From contig NZ_RBEE01000012.1 in NCBI RefSeq assembly GCF_003725795.1, forward strand, positions 1 through 64,000: a stretch of 64,000 nt of DNA. Reading direction: 5' to 3'. Below are positions 8,243 to 16,524 of this stretch, piece by piece. Below the pieces are notes generated by a model. It had not been told where the DNA came from and made no database searches. It saw nothing but the letters and a program-made list of their open reading frames with translations. The translations under genes and the position numbers were made by a program. The stretch is from Pedobacter jejuensis. Lineage in GTDB: Bacteria; Bacteroidota; Bacteroidia; Sphingobacteriales; Sphingobacteriaceae. The number at the start of each line of letters is the position of its first letter. Within the stretch, counting starts at the first letter, position 1.

Positions 8243-9365
8243 TTAATGAAAAAATTATGTCCCGGATTTTCTCCAGGCTGTTCAAATTAAACTTGTCTTC
8301 TACCAACCTTCGCGCTTCTTTTCCGAACTTTTCGCGTAAAGAAGGACTGTTCAGCAATAAGCAGATTTTTTTTGCTATATCCTGCGGTTTACTATTGTCC
8401 ATCAAAAATCCAGATTGCCCTTCAATGACAACTTCTGCAGGGCCGCCACTATTCATCGCAACTATTGGTATTTCCAATGACATGGCTTCAACCAGAATTC
8501 TGCCAAAGGGTTCCTGCTCCGCAAGATGCACCAGAACATCAACATCTGCCAGCTTGCACAGGATATTTTCCCGGTGATTCATCATCGTGAGGTGGTTAGT
8601 TAAATCAAGTGACTTTATTTTTTTGACCAGTAAAGCCTTATAGCTGGTAGAATCATTAAAGAGATCACTACCAATAATGACACAATGCACATTTGAATTG
8701 TGATTGAGAATCTTGCTTGCTACTTCTATAAACAATTCATGCCGTTTCCAAGGAATGAGCTGTCCGATGTGGGCAATAATCAATTTTTTTCTGTCCAGCC
8801 CTAATTCTGTTCTAAGTCCTCCTTCAGACCGGACAGGCCTACGCCAGTTCCGGGTATCTATTCCATTATAAACGAGGTAGGCTTTATCCTTGTGGGGAAG
8901 TTGCTGCAGGAGATGATCGGATACACATATGATTTTGTCGGCAAAAAAACTTAAAAGCCATGTGAGCCTTGCTCCCGGCAGATTATCCCTCAAGTGCCAG
9001 ATTAAAGGCCTTCCGGTAATTAGTTTAACAGGTAGAGCATATAAATATGCCTGTGTCGTATTGGCATATATGCATCCAACTTTTTCAGAAACTACAATCC
9101 TAGAAATCCGGATGACACCTTTAAAAAGTTGCCACAGTTGAGGTGCAAGGCCAAAAGCCCCATTTCTTTTGAAACGGATTAGTTTTACAAAATACAGTGC
9201 TGCCATCATTTGCAGCTTCTGCGCTAATCTTCCATTTCCAGGAAGCGCAACAATGGCCTGAAATGAACCAGTGAGTATACTGACAACATCCAGCAGGCTA
9301 CTTTCAGCTCCCCCCAAATGTGCTGTATTACTGATGAATAATATTTTGCTGTCTTTAGTCAACAT
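8235..9365 (-). CDS. Glycosyltransferase family 4 (GT-B)
   Basis: 376 residues. The N-terminal glycine-rich loop NTAHLGGAESSLLDV is typical of GT4 enzymes. The donor domain has IGQLIPWKRHELFIE, and the EX7E motif at about Glu285-Glu293 (EPFGRILVE) is followed by GGPAEVVIEGQSGFL. It overlaps the next gene (7109-8242) by 8 bases and starts 9 bases after the glycosyltransferase gene upstream, so the four glycosyltransferases are transcribed together. Likely one step in building the glycan part of the locus product; donor and acceptor unknown. Confidence 0.9.
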   Translation of the reverse strand: MLTKDSKILFISNTAHLGGAESSLLDVVSILTGSFQAIVALPGNGRLAQKLQMMAALYFVKLIRFKRNGAFGLAPQLWQLFKGVIRISRIVVSEKVGCIYANTTQAYLYALPVKLITGRPLIWHLRDNLPGARLTWLLSFFADKIICVSDHLLQQLPHKDKAYLVYNGIDTRNWRRPVRSEGGLRTELGLDRKKLIIAHIGQLIPWKRHELFIEVASKILNHNSNVHCVIIGSDLFNDSTSYKALLVKKIKSLDLTNHLTMMNHRENILCKLADVDVLVHLAEQEPFGRILVEAMSLEIPIVAMNSGGPAEVVIEGQSGFLMDNSKPQDIAKKICLLLNSPSLREKFGKEARRLVEDKFNLNSLEKIRDIIFSLND

Positions 9366-9374
9366 AATTTTAAT

Positions 9375-10532
9375 TTAATACTGTTTTTTTCTACTTGCCG
9401 TAACTCCGCTATAAATTGCGGTGTGTTTTTCGATAAAAATATTAAATGAGGCATGCGATGATAAAAATGAATGGCCGTGGGCGCCCATTTTCAGGCTTAA
9501 GCATGGATCCGATCGAAGCAGTTTAATTTTTTTGGCTATTAGGCGGTGATCCTTTACGGGAACCAGAAAGGCATTAGCATTTTCGAACAGGAATTCATAT
9601 CCCAGGTTAGTCGCTATAATGGGTTTTTCAAACCTCAGTGCTTCTAAAATAACATAAGGAAGGCCTTCCCAAAGGGAAGTACTGATGTATATATCGGTTA
9701 TAGAATAAATTTGCTCTATGCAATGATGCTGACCAACAAATATAATTTTGTGTTGTAAATTGAGCTGTGCCACAAGTTGCTGAAGCTCGGTTGAGAGCTC
9801 ACCTTCTCCAACGATAAGAAACTGTATTTCTGTGTCTGTTTTAAGGATTTCATTGGCTGCAAAAATATAGGTTAACCAGTCTTTTTGTGCCGTAAGCCTT
9901 CCAATCGAAACAACCACTGTGGAATTTTCTGCTATTCCCAGTCTTGCTTTGGCGGGTGCTTTATCTACAGTGTTGTACTCGTGGTATTTAATGGCATTAT
10001 TGATGTGCAACAGCTTTTTCGATGGAACGATTTCATTCATTAAGGCATTAATTTTTTCAATATTAGAGACGATTATTTGAGAAGTGATCCTACCCATTAT
10101 CTTCTCAATGAAAACAAAGAATGACTTTTTAATGCCAGATTTTCCCTGGAAATAAAAACAGTGTGGGGTATAAAGAATGAGGGGTACAGTCCAGATCCAG
10201 GCCGCAATCCGGAACAGCACACCGGCTTTGGAACTATGCGCATGCACAACATGGTATGGTAAATTATTTCTGAGATGCTTACATATGTGATAAAGAGCAA
10301 TCCCATCATACCAGGGATTGATCTCTCTTCTCATAGGTATATCTATAACCTCGACGCCCGCTTGCTTCATTTTGATCACGGCATTATTTGCATCCCGGGA
10401 ACGCTGGGTTGAAAGAATTACTGTAATATCAAAAAGTTCTTTATTAAGGTCTGTGACCAGATATAACAGGTGTTTTAGCGTACCTGAACCTGCCGCTTCC
10501 AGCCCAAATAATATTCTAATTCTTTTGTCCAT
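9375..10532 (-). CDS. Glycosyltransferase family 4 (GT-B)
   Basis: 385 residues from ATG at 10532 (MDKRIRILFG). A longer frame exists from TTG 10550, but the ATG gives the normal GT4 N-terminus. Motifs are FGLEAAGSGTLKHLLYL, VVHAHSSKAGVLFRIAA, the donor-domain VVSIGRLTAQKDW, and EX7E in WEGLPYVILEAL. It is closest to GT4 enzymes of capsule and O-antigen loci. It overlaps the upstream glycosyltransferase gene by 17 bases, so the two are probably translationally coupled. Confidence 0.88.
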   Translation of the reverse strand: MDKRIRILFGLEAAGSGTLKHLLYLVTDLNKELFDITVILSTQRSRDANNAVIKMKQAGVEVIDIPMRREINPWYDGIALYHICKHLRNNLPYHVVHAHSSKAGVLFRIAAWIWTVPLILYTPHCFYFQGKSGIKKSFFVFIEKIMGRITSQIIVSNIEKINALMNEIVPSKKLLHINNAIKYHEYNTVDKAPAKARLGIAENSTVVVSIGRLTAQKDWLTYIFAANEILKTDTEIQFLIVGEGELSTELQQLVAQLNLQHKIIFVGQHHCIEQIYSITDIYISTSLWEGLPYVILEALRFEKPIIATNLGYEFLFENANAFLVPVKDHRLIAKKIKLLRSDPCLSLKMGAHGHSFLSSHASFNIFIEKHTAIYSGVTASRKKQY

Positions 10533-11736
10533 AACTTTTAAAGAGCGCAACGATTTGATCCGTGCTTCTTGCGATATTAAATTCCTTGATTTTATTGAGT
10601 CCGTTAGTTATTAGTTGCTCGCAGCAAACCGGATCATTAATCAACCTTTCTACAGCAGCAACGATGCCCATCGTGCTTCTTTCATCGACCAACAATCCTG
10701 TTTTTTCATGGTTTATGAGTTCAGGAATTGCAGAAACTGGCGTAGCAATTACCGGAACTCCTGCCGCAAGCGCTTCCAGAAGCACATTAGGCAAACCATC
10801 CCTATCCCCATCAGAACATATTACAGAAGGCAGAACGAAAAGATCTGCATTGAGTAAAAAGCCTTTAACCATTTTGCTTTCCATTGCTCCATGTAAACGG
10901 ATTTCATCATTTAAGTGATAGTCGGTTATATATCTGGCATATTTATCATAATATGGTCCGTCTCCAATGATGTCACAACAAATCCTATAGCCCTTTTGCT
11001 TAAGAAAGTACATGGCCTCCAGCAGGTAATAAATACCCTTTTTTTCGACAAGACGCCCAATTGTCAATATTTTAGTAATTTCTGTTATTTTTTTGTGGGC
11101 CGTGGGCTTTACTGTCCATTTTTCTAGTTCTATACCGTGGTAAATCTGTACGATTTTAGCTGTTCGATGTCCTTTATACAGATTCCGCAGGAAAGTTTCA
11201 TTATATTTTGTACAGGTGATCACAAATGTTGCCTGATTAAGCTTTTCTTTTAGTTCCAGAGGTTGTGTCGTATAAATATCATTTGCATGGGCAGTGCAGC
11301 TGAACCTCAGGCTTGAGAGTGCTGACATGATAGAGGCGATGGTGCACGGATGGGAAATAAAGTGGGCATGTATGTAATCGGGTGAAAAGCTTCTTAGCCT
11401 GTAAAGAAAATATACAGCAGTCGAAAAGTTTTTCAACTGCCTGAGCAGTTGCCATGGAGCAAATAAGGAAACTTTCAAATTTTCCAGAAGCACCTGCAGG
11501 TACCTATTTCCATCCTTTTTGATGAGGTAACAGTGCGCATTCAATTTTCCGAATGATAAGGGAGGGCTATCATAAATATCCGCGGTCTCACCGGTGTATG
11601 CTCCATTGGTTTGAGTTACGTTTATGAGGGATAGGATTACAATCTTAAAACCCACTTTTCTCAAGTTCTCTATTTCGTTGGAGATAAATGTTTCAGAATA
11701 AGAAGGAAACTGACCGAGTATATAGGCTATAATCAT
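10516..11736 (-). CDS. Glycosyltransferase family 4, WcaL/colanic-acid type
   Basis: 406 residues. The N-terminus AYILGQFPSYSETFISNEIE is characteristic of the WcaL-like group of GT4 enzymes that act in exopolysaccharide assembly. Further motifs are IHAHFISHPCTIASI, ILTIGRLVEKKGIYYLLEA and the donor site DGLPNVLLEALAAGVPVIAT with the EX7E pattern shifted as in that group. It is the first of four glycosyltransferases downstream of the flippase gene (7-base gap). The donor sugar is unknown. Confidence 0.9.
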   Translation of the reverse strand: MIIAYILGQFPSYSETFISNEIENLRKVGFKIVILSLINVTQTNGAYTGETADIYDSPPLSFGKLNAHCYLIKKDGNRYLQVLLENLKVSLFAPWQLLRQLKNFSTAVYFLYRLRSFSPDYIHAHFISHPCTIASIMSALSSLRFSCTAHANDIYTTQPLELKEKLNQATFVITCTKYNETFLRNLYKGHRTAKIVQIYHGIELEKWTVKPTAHKKITEITKILTIGRLVEKKGIYYLLEAMYFLKQKGYRICCDIIGDGPYYDKYARYITDYHLNDEIRLHGAMESKMVKGFLLNADLFVLPSVICSDGDRDGLPNVLLEALAAGVPVIATPVSAIPELINHEKTGLLVDERSTMGIVAAVERLINDPVCCEQLITNGLNKIKEFNIARSTDQIVALFKSYGQKN

Positions 11737-11743
11737 AGACAGG

Positions 11744-13282
11744 CTATAGGATTAAGAGATTATTTTTTCTGATGCCCAATAACCTTAAAATCAAAATATA
11801 GGTGATCGCACCAGTTAAGAAAGTTACTGCTATAAATGTTATACGTTGGAAAAAAGTAGGATCGCAAATGTTATTGAAAGCGGATCTTGAAAGGAAGATA
11901 ACTGCTGCGGTCAATACACAGGCCAGAGATACCTTACTGATGAATGATAAAATCGGCTTATATGGGAAGGTAAATTTTCTTTTAAGCAATAGCAGTAGGA
12001 TGATTGTCTTGGTCGCTTTTGAAATGCTCAGGGCTAGAGCAATACCTGTGTATCCCATGACTTTGATGAGCATAAATGTCAGGAAAATATTTTCTACAGC
12101 ACAGATTATTCCGATAAAAATCGGCGTTTTGGTATCAGAATCTGCAAAATAGAAAATAACGAGAATGGTTTCAATTGCAAAAAATACCATTCCAAACCCG
12201 TAAAGCTTTAAAGGGGCAGAAGTAAGCATAGTGGAATTATGATCAAAGGCGCCTCTTTGAAATACCAGTGCGACAATATCGAATGAACACATATAGTAAA
12301 AAAGTGCCAGCGGTAAAAACAGCAGAAAGATCCAGGATAATGAGTTAAAAAGTAAAGATTTTAGTTCCTCCGTTTTTTTTGCAATCGAAAATTCGGTAAA
12401 GTAAGGGAATAGGATTACGCTTATGATATAGGGACAAATGGCAATGGGAAATTCAATAAGTTTTTTAGCATAGCCCAGAGCAGAGAGCGAACCATCTGGT
12501 AAATAAGATGCGAGCGCATTATCGATCAAGCTGCTAAGCTGGGAAAAAAGCATACCAATCATTAGCGGCCAGGTCAGTTTCCAGATTTGTGAAGTATAAG
12601 GAGATCTAAGCGTAACTTTTCCGAATGAGACATGCCTAATCAGAATTATCCCATGCGACAACAGTTTCAAAAATGAGCCGAGGATAATTCCTGCCGCTAT
12701 CGCATAGATACCTAATGAGCTGAAGAAAAAAACAATCGATAGCATGATTGAGACCTTATAAAATAACTCTCCCACGGTTGAAACCGCAAATTTCTTCATT
12801 CCATTCAGTGCTATCCCAGTTAATGCAGACAAAGCCAGAAATATGATTGCGGGAAATGTAAACCGCAGTAGCTGGGTGGAAAGCATTTTTTTATAGGTGG
12901 AGAATCCAGGTGCGAAAAGATCCGCAAGTAGTCCAGGTTTTATGTAAATCAGGGCAACCAACAGTAGCATTACAAAAAAAATTAACCTGGCAAATAGATT
13001 AAAAAGGTTCCATGCTCCTTTACTATCCTTCAGGTGCATAGCGCTTAAGAAGCCGCTTAAAAACCCAGGCTCGATGATTTCCCTCACCAGGACAAAGATA
13101 CTCAGCAAAATACCCACAACGACATTATAAATATCGGTCATACCACTGGTTCCCCAATAATAAGCTACAAGAATCTTTTCAAGGTATCCAAATAGCTTTA
13201 TTGCCATCGATATGGCAAACACAGCGAATGATGACCGGATAACGGGATTACTCCACGACTGTTTCAGATATTGTGTTAACAT
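11744..13282 (-). CDS. MurJ/Wzx-like lipid-linked product flippase (MOP superfamily)
   Basis: 512 residues with about 13-14 hydrophobic segments across the whole length, as in MurJ and MviN proteins. The N-terminus has KILVAYYWGTSGMTDIYNV and the middle PFAIICPYIISVILFPYF-like segment (VILFPYFTEFS) is typical. MOP-family flippases turn lipid-linked glycans or peptidoglycan precursors across the inner membrane. A second chromosomal murJ would normally exist elsewhere, so this copy is probably dedicated to this locus. It lies between an ABC exporter and four glycosyltransferases, which suggests that an undecaprenyl-linked or other lipid-linked glycan intermediate is flipped. Confidence 0.8.
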   Translation of the reverse strand: MLTQYLKQSWSNPVIRSSFAVFAISMAIKLFGYLEKILVAYYWGTSGMTDIYNVVVGILLSIFVLVREIIEPGFLSGFLSAMHLKDSKGAWNLFNLFARLIFFVMLLLVALIYIKPGLLADLFAPGFSTYKKMLSTQLLRFTFPAIIFLALSALTGIALNGMKKFAVSTVGELFYKVSIMLSIVFFFSSLGIYAIAAGIILGSFLKLLSHGIILIRHVSFGKVTLRSPYTSQIWKLTWPLMIGMLFSQLSSLIDNALASYLPDGSLSALGYAKKLIEFPIAICPYIISVILFPYFTEFSIAKKTEELKSLLFNSLSWIFLLFLPLALFYYMCSFDIVALVFQRGAFDHNSTMLTSAPLKLYGFGMVFFAIETILVIFYFADSDTKTPIFIGIICAVENIFLTFMLIKVMGYTGIALALSISKATKTIILLLLLKRKFTFPYKPILSFISKVSLACVLTAAVIFLSRSAFNNICDPTFFQRITFIAVTFLTGAITYILILRLLGIRKNNLLIL

Positions 13283-13307
13283 TTATCGTTTTCTCAAATA
13301 TTCATGG

Positions 13308-14117
13308 TTAATATTGCATAAGGGTACCATCTTGCTTTCCCTTTTCAATTGCCCATTTGAATACCCAAAGGCTTACAGGGAAAAGTGCAAATGCGATGGT
13401 TGATATAATAACGAGCTGCCTTGATATCATCAGTATGGACTGATCCTTAAGTAGTGCCAATCTAAGTGCATCCAGAGAATAAGTAAGCGGAAACACTGCG
13501 GCGATATCTTTAAGCCAGTCTGGCATAACCGACACGGGAAACATTGCCCCACTAAGAAGTGCGCTAACCACTCCAAACATCCAGCCGATGGGTTCGCCCT
13601 GTTTAAAGATAACTGTTCCCGCCGCAGAGAGGATGCCCAAGCTGATAAACATTATGAGCGAAACCAATAGAGTGACCAAAGTGGCAGGGACATTGGTATT
13701 AGAGAACTCAAATCCAAGAAAAAGAAAAGCAACTACGAACATTACGATTAACTGGAAACCCGCAGAAATAAAGCTGTAAAATGAGGACATCACCACCATG
13801 GATCTTGGGTCGGTCTGTGAACTTAAAATTGCTTCGAGGCAACCTGCCATCTGTGCCCGCTTGATACTACCGGAAAAGGTGTCGACTGCAAGTTGAAAAT
13901 ACCTGACAAAAGCAATCCCGATCAATGCAAATGGAAAATACTTACCACCGTAGTTATCAAGGGCGACAGAGCTGGTTCCTTCTAAGAGTTTACCGATAAA
14001 AAAGAAGGAGATAATGGGAAATATGGAGGTGAGCATGGATTGGACGAAACTTAACTTATAGCTCGATTCGATGATAAAGTCTTTTTTTATAAAAATAAAT
14101 ATCTTCCTAAAATTCAT
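13308..14117 (-). CDS. ABC-2 type transporter permease
   Basis: 269 residues with six hydrophobic segments. The pattern AAGTVIFKQGEPIGWMFGV and GAMFPVSVMPDWLKDIAAV is typical of ABC-2 permeases (antibiotic, lipid or polysaccharide exporters). It overlaps the ATPase gene by 11 bases, so the two form an exporter of two TMD and two NBD subunits. Its position directly after the NRPS and hydrolase genes suggests export of the assembled product or a lipid-linked intermediate across the inner membrane. Confidence 0.88.
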   Translation of the reverse strand: MNFRKIFIFIKKDFIIESSYKLSFVQSMLTSIFPIISFFFIGKLLEGTSSVALDNYGGKYFPFALIGIAFVRYFQLAVDTFSGSIKRAQMAGCLEAILSSQTDPRSMVVMSSFYSFISAGFQLIVMFVVAFLFLGFEFSNTNVPATLVTLLVSLIMFISLGILSAAGTVIFKQGEPIGWMFGVVSALLSGAMFPVSVMPDWLKDIAAVFPLTYSLDALRLALLKDQSILMISRQLVIISTIAFALFPVSLWVFKWAIEKGKQDGTLMQY

Positions 14118-14895
14118 CTTGTTCCTCCTTCTTTATAATATGATGATAATATTCCTGTATGGTTCGGTATTCAGATCGTAACTCCACAATAGATCTGTAA
14201 TCTATCACGCTTCCGTTTTTGACGATACACACTTTATTACACAGTTCTTCTACCTCGTCAAATCTGTGGGTGGCAATGAGCAGGGTTCTTTTCGTTTGGT
14301 CATGTATTTTCCCAGATATGAGTGTTTTGATTTCCTCAACTGCTTTTGGATCCAAAGCCCTAGTGGGCTCATCTAAGATTAGTATACGGGGATCGGCTAA
14401 CAGGCCACGCGCTATAGCGAGCCTTTGCTTCATTCCCGAAGAATATCCGGCGACAAGCCTGTCTCCTGATTCGGTCAGGCCAACCAGTTTTATCAACTCT
14501 TTTATACGGTAATGTAGCGCATCGTTTTGCAAGTTGTCGAGGACACCGAAAAACTCCAGGTTTTGTATGCCTGTAAGCCGCCAGAAGAAACTGCGTTCCT
14601 CGTTAAGGACGAAGCCAACATCCCTTCTGGCCTTCAGATTTTGCATGCATGTATGGAACCCGTTTACATAAATCGCTCCTTCGCTGGGATATAACAATCC
14701 TCCAATAAGTTTCAATAACGTGGTTTTACCCGCTCCATTTACGCCAAGAAAGCCCACACGATCACCCTCATTTATGGACATATTAACCTGTTTCAGAACT
14801 GGATAGTATTTTCGTGTTTTTAAGGGCCACATCATATAATCGATATACCGTCTGGGAACAGGGAATTGCATGGATACATTACTAAGTTCTATCAT
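14107..14895 (-). CDS. ABC transporter ATP-binding protein (ABC-2 exporter)
   Basis: 262 residues with all catalytic motifs: Walker A GVNGAGKTT, signature YSSGMKQRLAIARGL, Walker B ILILDEPTRALDP and an H-loop in IATHRFDE. The N-terminal stretch MQFPVPRRYIDYMMWPLKTR resembles ATPases of drug and polysaccharide ABC-2 exporters. The gene overlaps its permease by 11 bases and the upstream hydrolase gene by 14 bases, so they are co-transcribed. It powers the membrane pair encoded at 13308-14117. Confidence 0.92.
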   Translation of the reverse strand: MIELSNVSMQFPVPRRYIDYMMWPLKTRKYYPVLKQVNMSINEGDRVGFLGVNGAGKTTLLKLIGGLLYPSEGAIYVNGFHTCMQNLKARRDVGFVLNEERSFFWRLTGIQNLEFFGVLDNLQNDALHYRIKELIKLVGLTESGDRLVAGYSSGMKQRLAIARGLLADPRILILDEPTRALDPKAVEEIKTLISGKIHDQTKRTLLIATHRFDEVEELCNKVCIVKNGSVIDYRSIVELRSEYRTIQEYYHHIIKKEEQDEF

Positions 14896-15742
14896 GTTGC
14901 ATATGAGTTAGGTTTTTTGGTTTGAATATATTGCTAAGCCAAGCTGTAATGTGAATTTTTAATTCTTCCTGGGCCCATAGAGGCGTTATGGTGTGATCTA
15001 CACCTTTAAGAAAAATATAGTCATTTTTCTTAAAATCGACCCCTGAAAGTGAAAGGATATCATGTACAATACTACCCTCTGAAATGATTAATAGTATTCT
15101 TACTTTGTTCTTTGAAAGTTCGGTAAATGGATCAGCGATTTCGGAACTTGGATCAGTTGCCACATGTTTATAAGATTTTACGAATAGCCTGGCTAGAATA
15201 CCAACAATCTTTTTGAAACTCGGGGTTATTTGGCGCAAAGAAATAAGCTTCAGCCATTTTCGGGGTTGGTATATCGCATTCAGATAGTACCTGCGTCTAA
15301 TCATATCTTCTGAATGCGGGTAAAGGCTTGATATTTTACCTTTGGAAAGACCAGCCCCGTTGATCATGACTATGCCCCGTATCCGGGTATCATTTAAGGC
15401 TGCCTTACAAGCCAGCTCGGCACCTGAGCACATGCCCAGAATAACAAATTCACTGTGCTGCAGTTTTTTCTCTAGATGATCCATCACCTTTTTCATGCAC
15501 TCCATTTCTGTATCGGCCCCGGTTTTAGTACTGTCTCCGTTTGCTCCTGAATCATACCGGAAAACCCGAAATCCGCAAGATGCAAGTGAACGGGCAAGTT
15601 TTACGTATATTCTATTAGGGCCAATTCTATGAATCAGGCCAGCATTCACCATTACAATGGTGGGCAAAGTTTCATGTGGACCGTTGGAAGTTAAAATGCC
15701 CACAACTGAATGTTGACCAATGGTAATTATTTCTTCCCTCAT
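14882..15742 (-). CDS. Alpha/beta hydrolase-fold protein, Cys at nucleophile position
   Basis: 286 residues. The fold is shown by FRYDSGANGDS (residues 61-71), the nucleophile elbow ILGMCSGAEL with Cys105 where Ser is usual, and a C-terminal GVDHTITPLW with the candidate catalytic His. Proteins of this kind occur in pairs in exopolysaccharide loci, where they are named exosortase A system-associated hydrolases 1 and 2, and also occur in NRPS loci. The gene overlaps the second hydrolase gene by 4 bases (ATGA type). Because the NRPS has no thioesterase domain, this is the best candidate for product release or editing. That role is an inference. Confidence 0.75.
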   Translation of the reverse strand: MREEIITIGQHSVVGILTSNGPHETLPTIVMVNAGLIHRIGPNRIYVKLARSLASCGFRVFRYDSGANGDSTKTGADTEMECMKKVMDHLEKKLQHSEFVILGMCSGAELACKAALNDTRIRGIVMINGAGLSKGKISSLYPHSEDMIRRRYYLNAIYQPRKWLKLISLRQITPSFKKIVGILARLFVKSYKHVATDPSSEIADPFTELSKNKVRILLIISEGSIVHDILSLSGVDFKKNDYIFLKGVDHTITPLWAQEELKIHITAWLSNIFKPKNLTHMQHDRT

Positions 15743-16521
15743 TGGATTTTGATTAACCAGTCTATTATTTTATTAATGTCAATTATTGGAACCAATAGTT
15801 TATTTTCATCTTCTTCCTGCTTAAGGAAGAATTTCGAGATACGGTTCACATTGAGTTGTGGCGTTTTACCCGAAAATAGCTCAGCAATTTTTTTGTTATT
15901 TTTTTCCAGCCAGGATTCATCTGCTGATATTAAGATATCTATAGCTTCTTGAGATCCCATGGGTTGAGGCTGACACTCAGATACTGACTTTACAAACTGG
16001 GTAGCGTAAGAAAAGCCAAGACTTTCGAAGCGCGTGGAATGACGTTTTAAGGCAAATGAACCTGACAAAAATGATTCATGTAATTGCGCTATTTCGAGAA
16101 TATACTCTTTACCGCACAAAACCGGATTCCAGAGAACAAGCGCACTTGGTTTTATTTTATCAAAGGCAGCCAGGCTCAAAAAACTACCATATCTAACACC
16201 CAGTAAACAGATCTTTTCAATCTCTGTTCCTTCTCTCATCTCATTTATTACGAGCTGCAGGTCTTCTGTTGTCGAATCCATGTTGAGTTCATCTTCATCC
16301 CCGAAAGAATCCCCGGATCCCCAATAATCAAAACGGAATGTCGGAAATCCCATTTTTGATAATTCTGTGGCCAACACTGCCAGAGCCTTGTAAAACCTTA
16401 CATATTCCTGCCCCAGAGGATTACATATGACGACACCCATTTTTTTTAGGCAGGCTTCATTACCGGGGTAAAAAATGGACAACAGTTTTCGATCGGGCGT
16501 ACCTATATGAAAAATCTCCAT
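15739..16521 (-). CDS. Alpha/beta hydrolase-fold protein, Arg at nucleophile position
   Basis: 260 residues. CNPLGQEYVRFYKALAVLA and FRFDYWGSGDSFGD are hallmarks of the exosortase-associated hydrolase 2 group. The elbow reads LLGVRYGS, so Arg110 replaces the usual Ser nucleophile and a classical hydrolase mechanism seems impossible. Family members with Arg here are known, so this is probably not random decay. It lies 3 bases after the NRPS stop and overlaps the Cys-type hydrolase gene by 4 bases. It may be a non-catalytic partner of the Cys-type protein or an acyl-binding protein. Confidence 0.72.
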   Translation of the reverse strand: MEIFHIGTPDRKLLSIFYPGNEACLKKMGVVICNPLGQEYVRFYKALAVLATELSKMGFPTFRFDYWGSGDSFGDEDELNMDSTTEDLQLVINEMREGTEIEKICLLGVRYGSFLSLAAFDKIKPSALVLWNPVLCGKEYILEIAQLHESFLSGSFALKRHSTRFESLGFSYATQFVKSVSECQPQPMGSQEAIDILISADESWLEKNNKKIAELFSGKTPQLNVNRISKFFLKQEEDENKLLVPIIDINKIIDWLIKIQ

Positions 16522-16524
16522 GCT

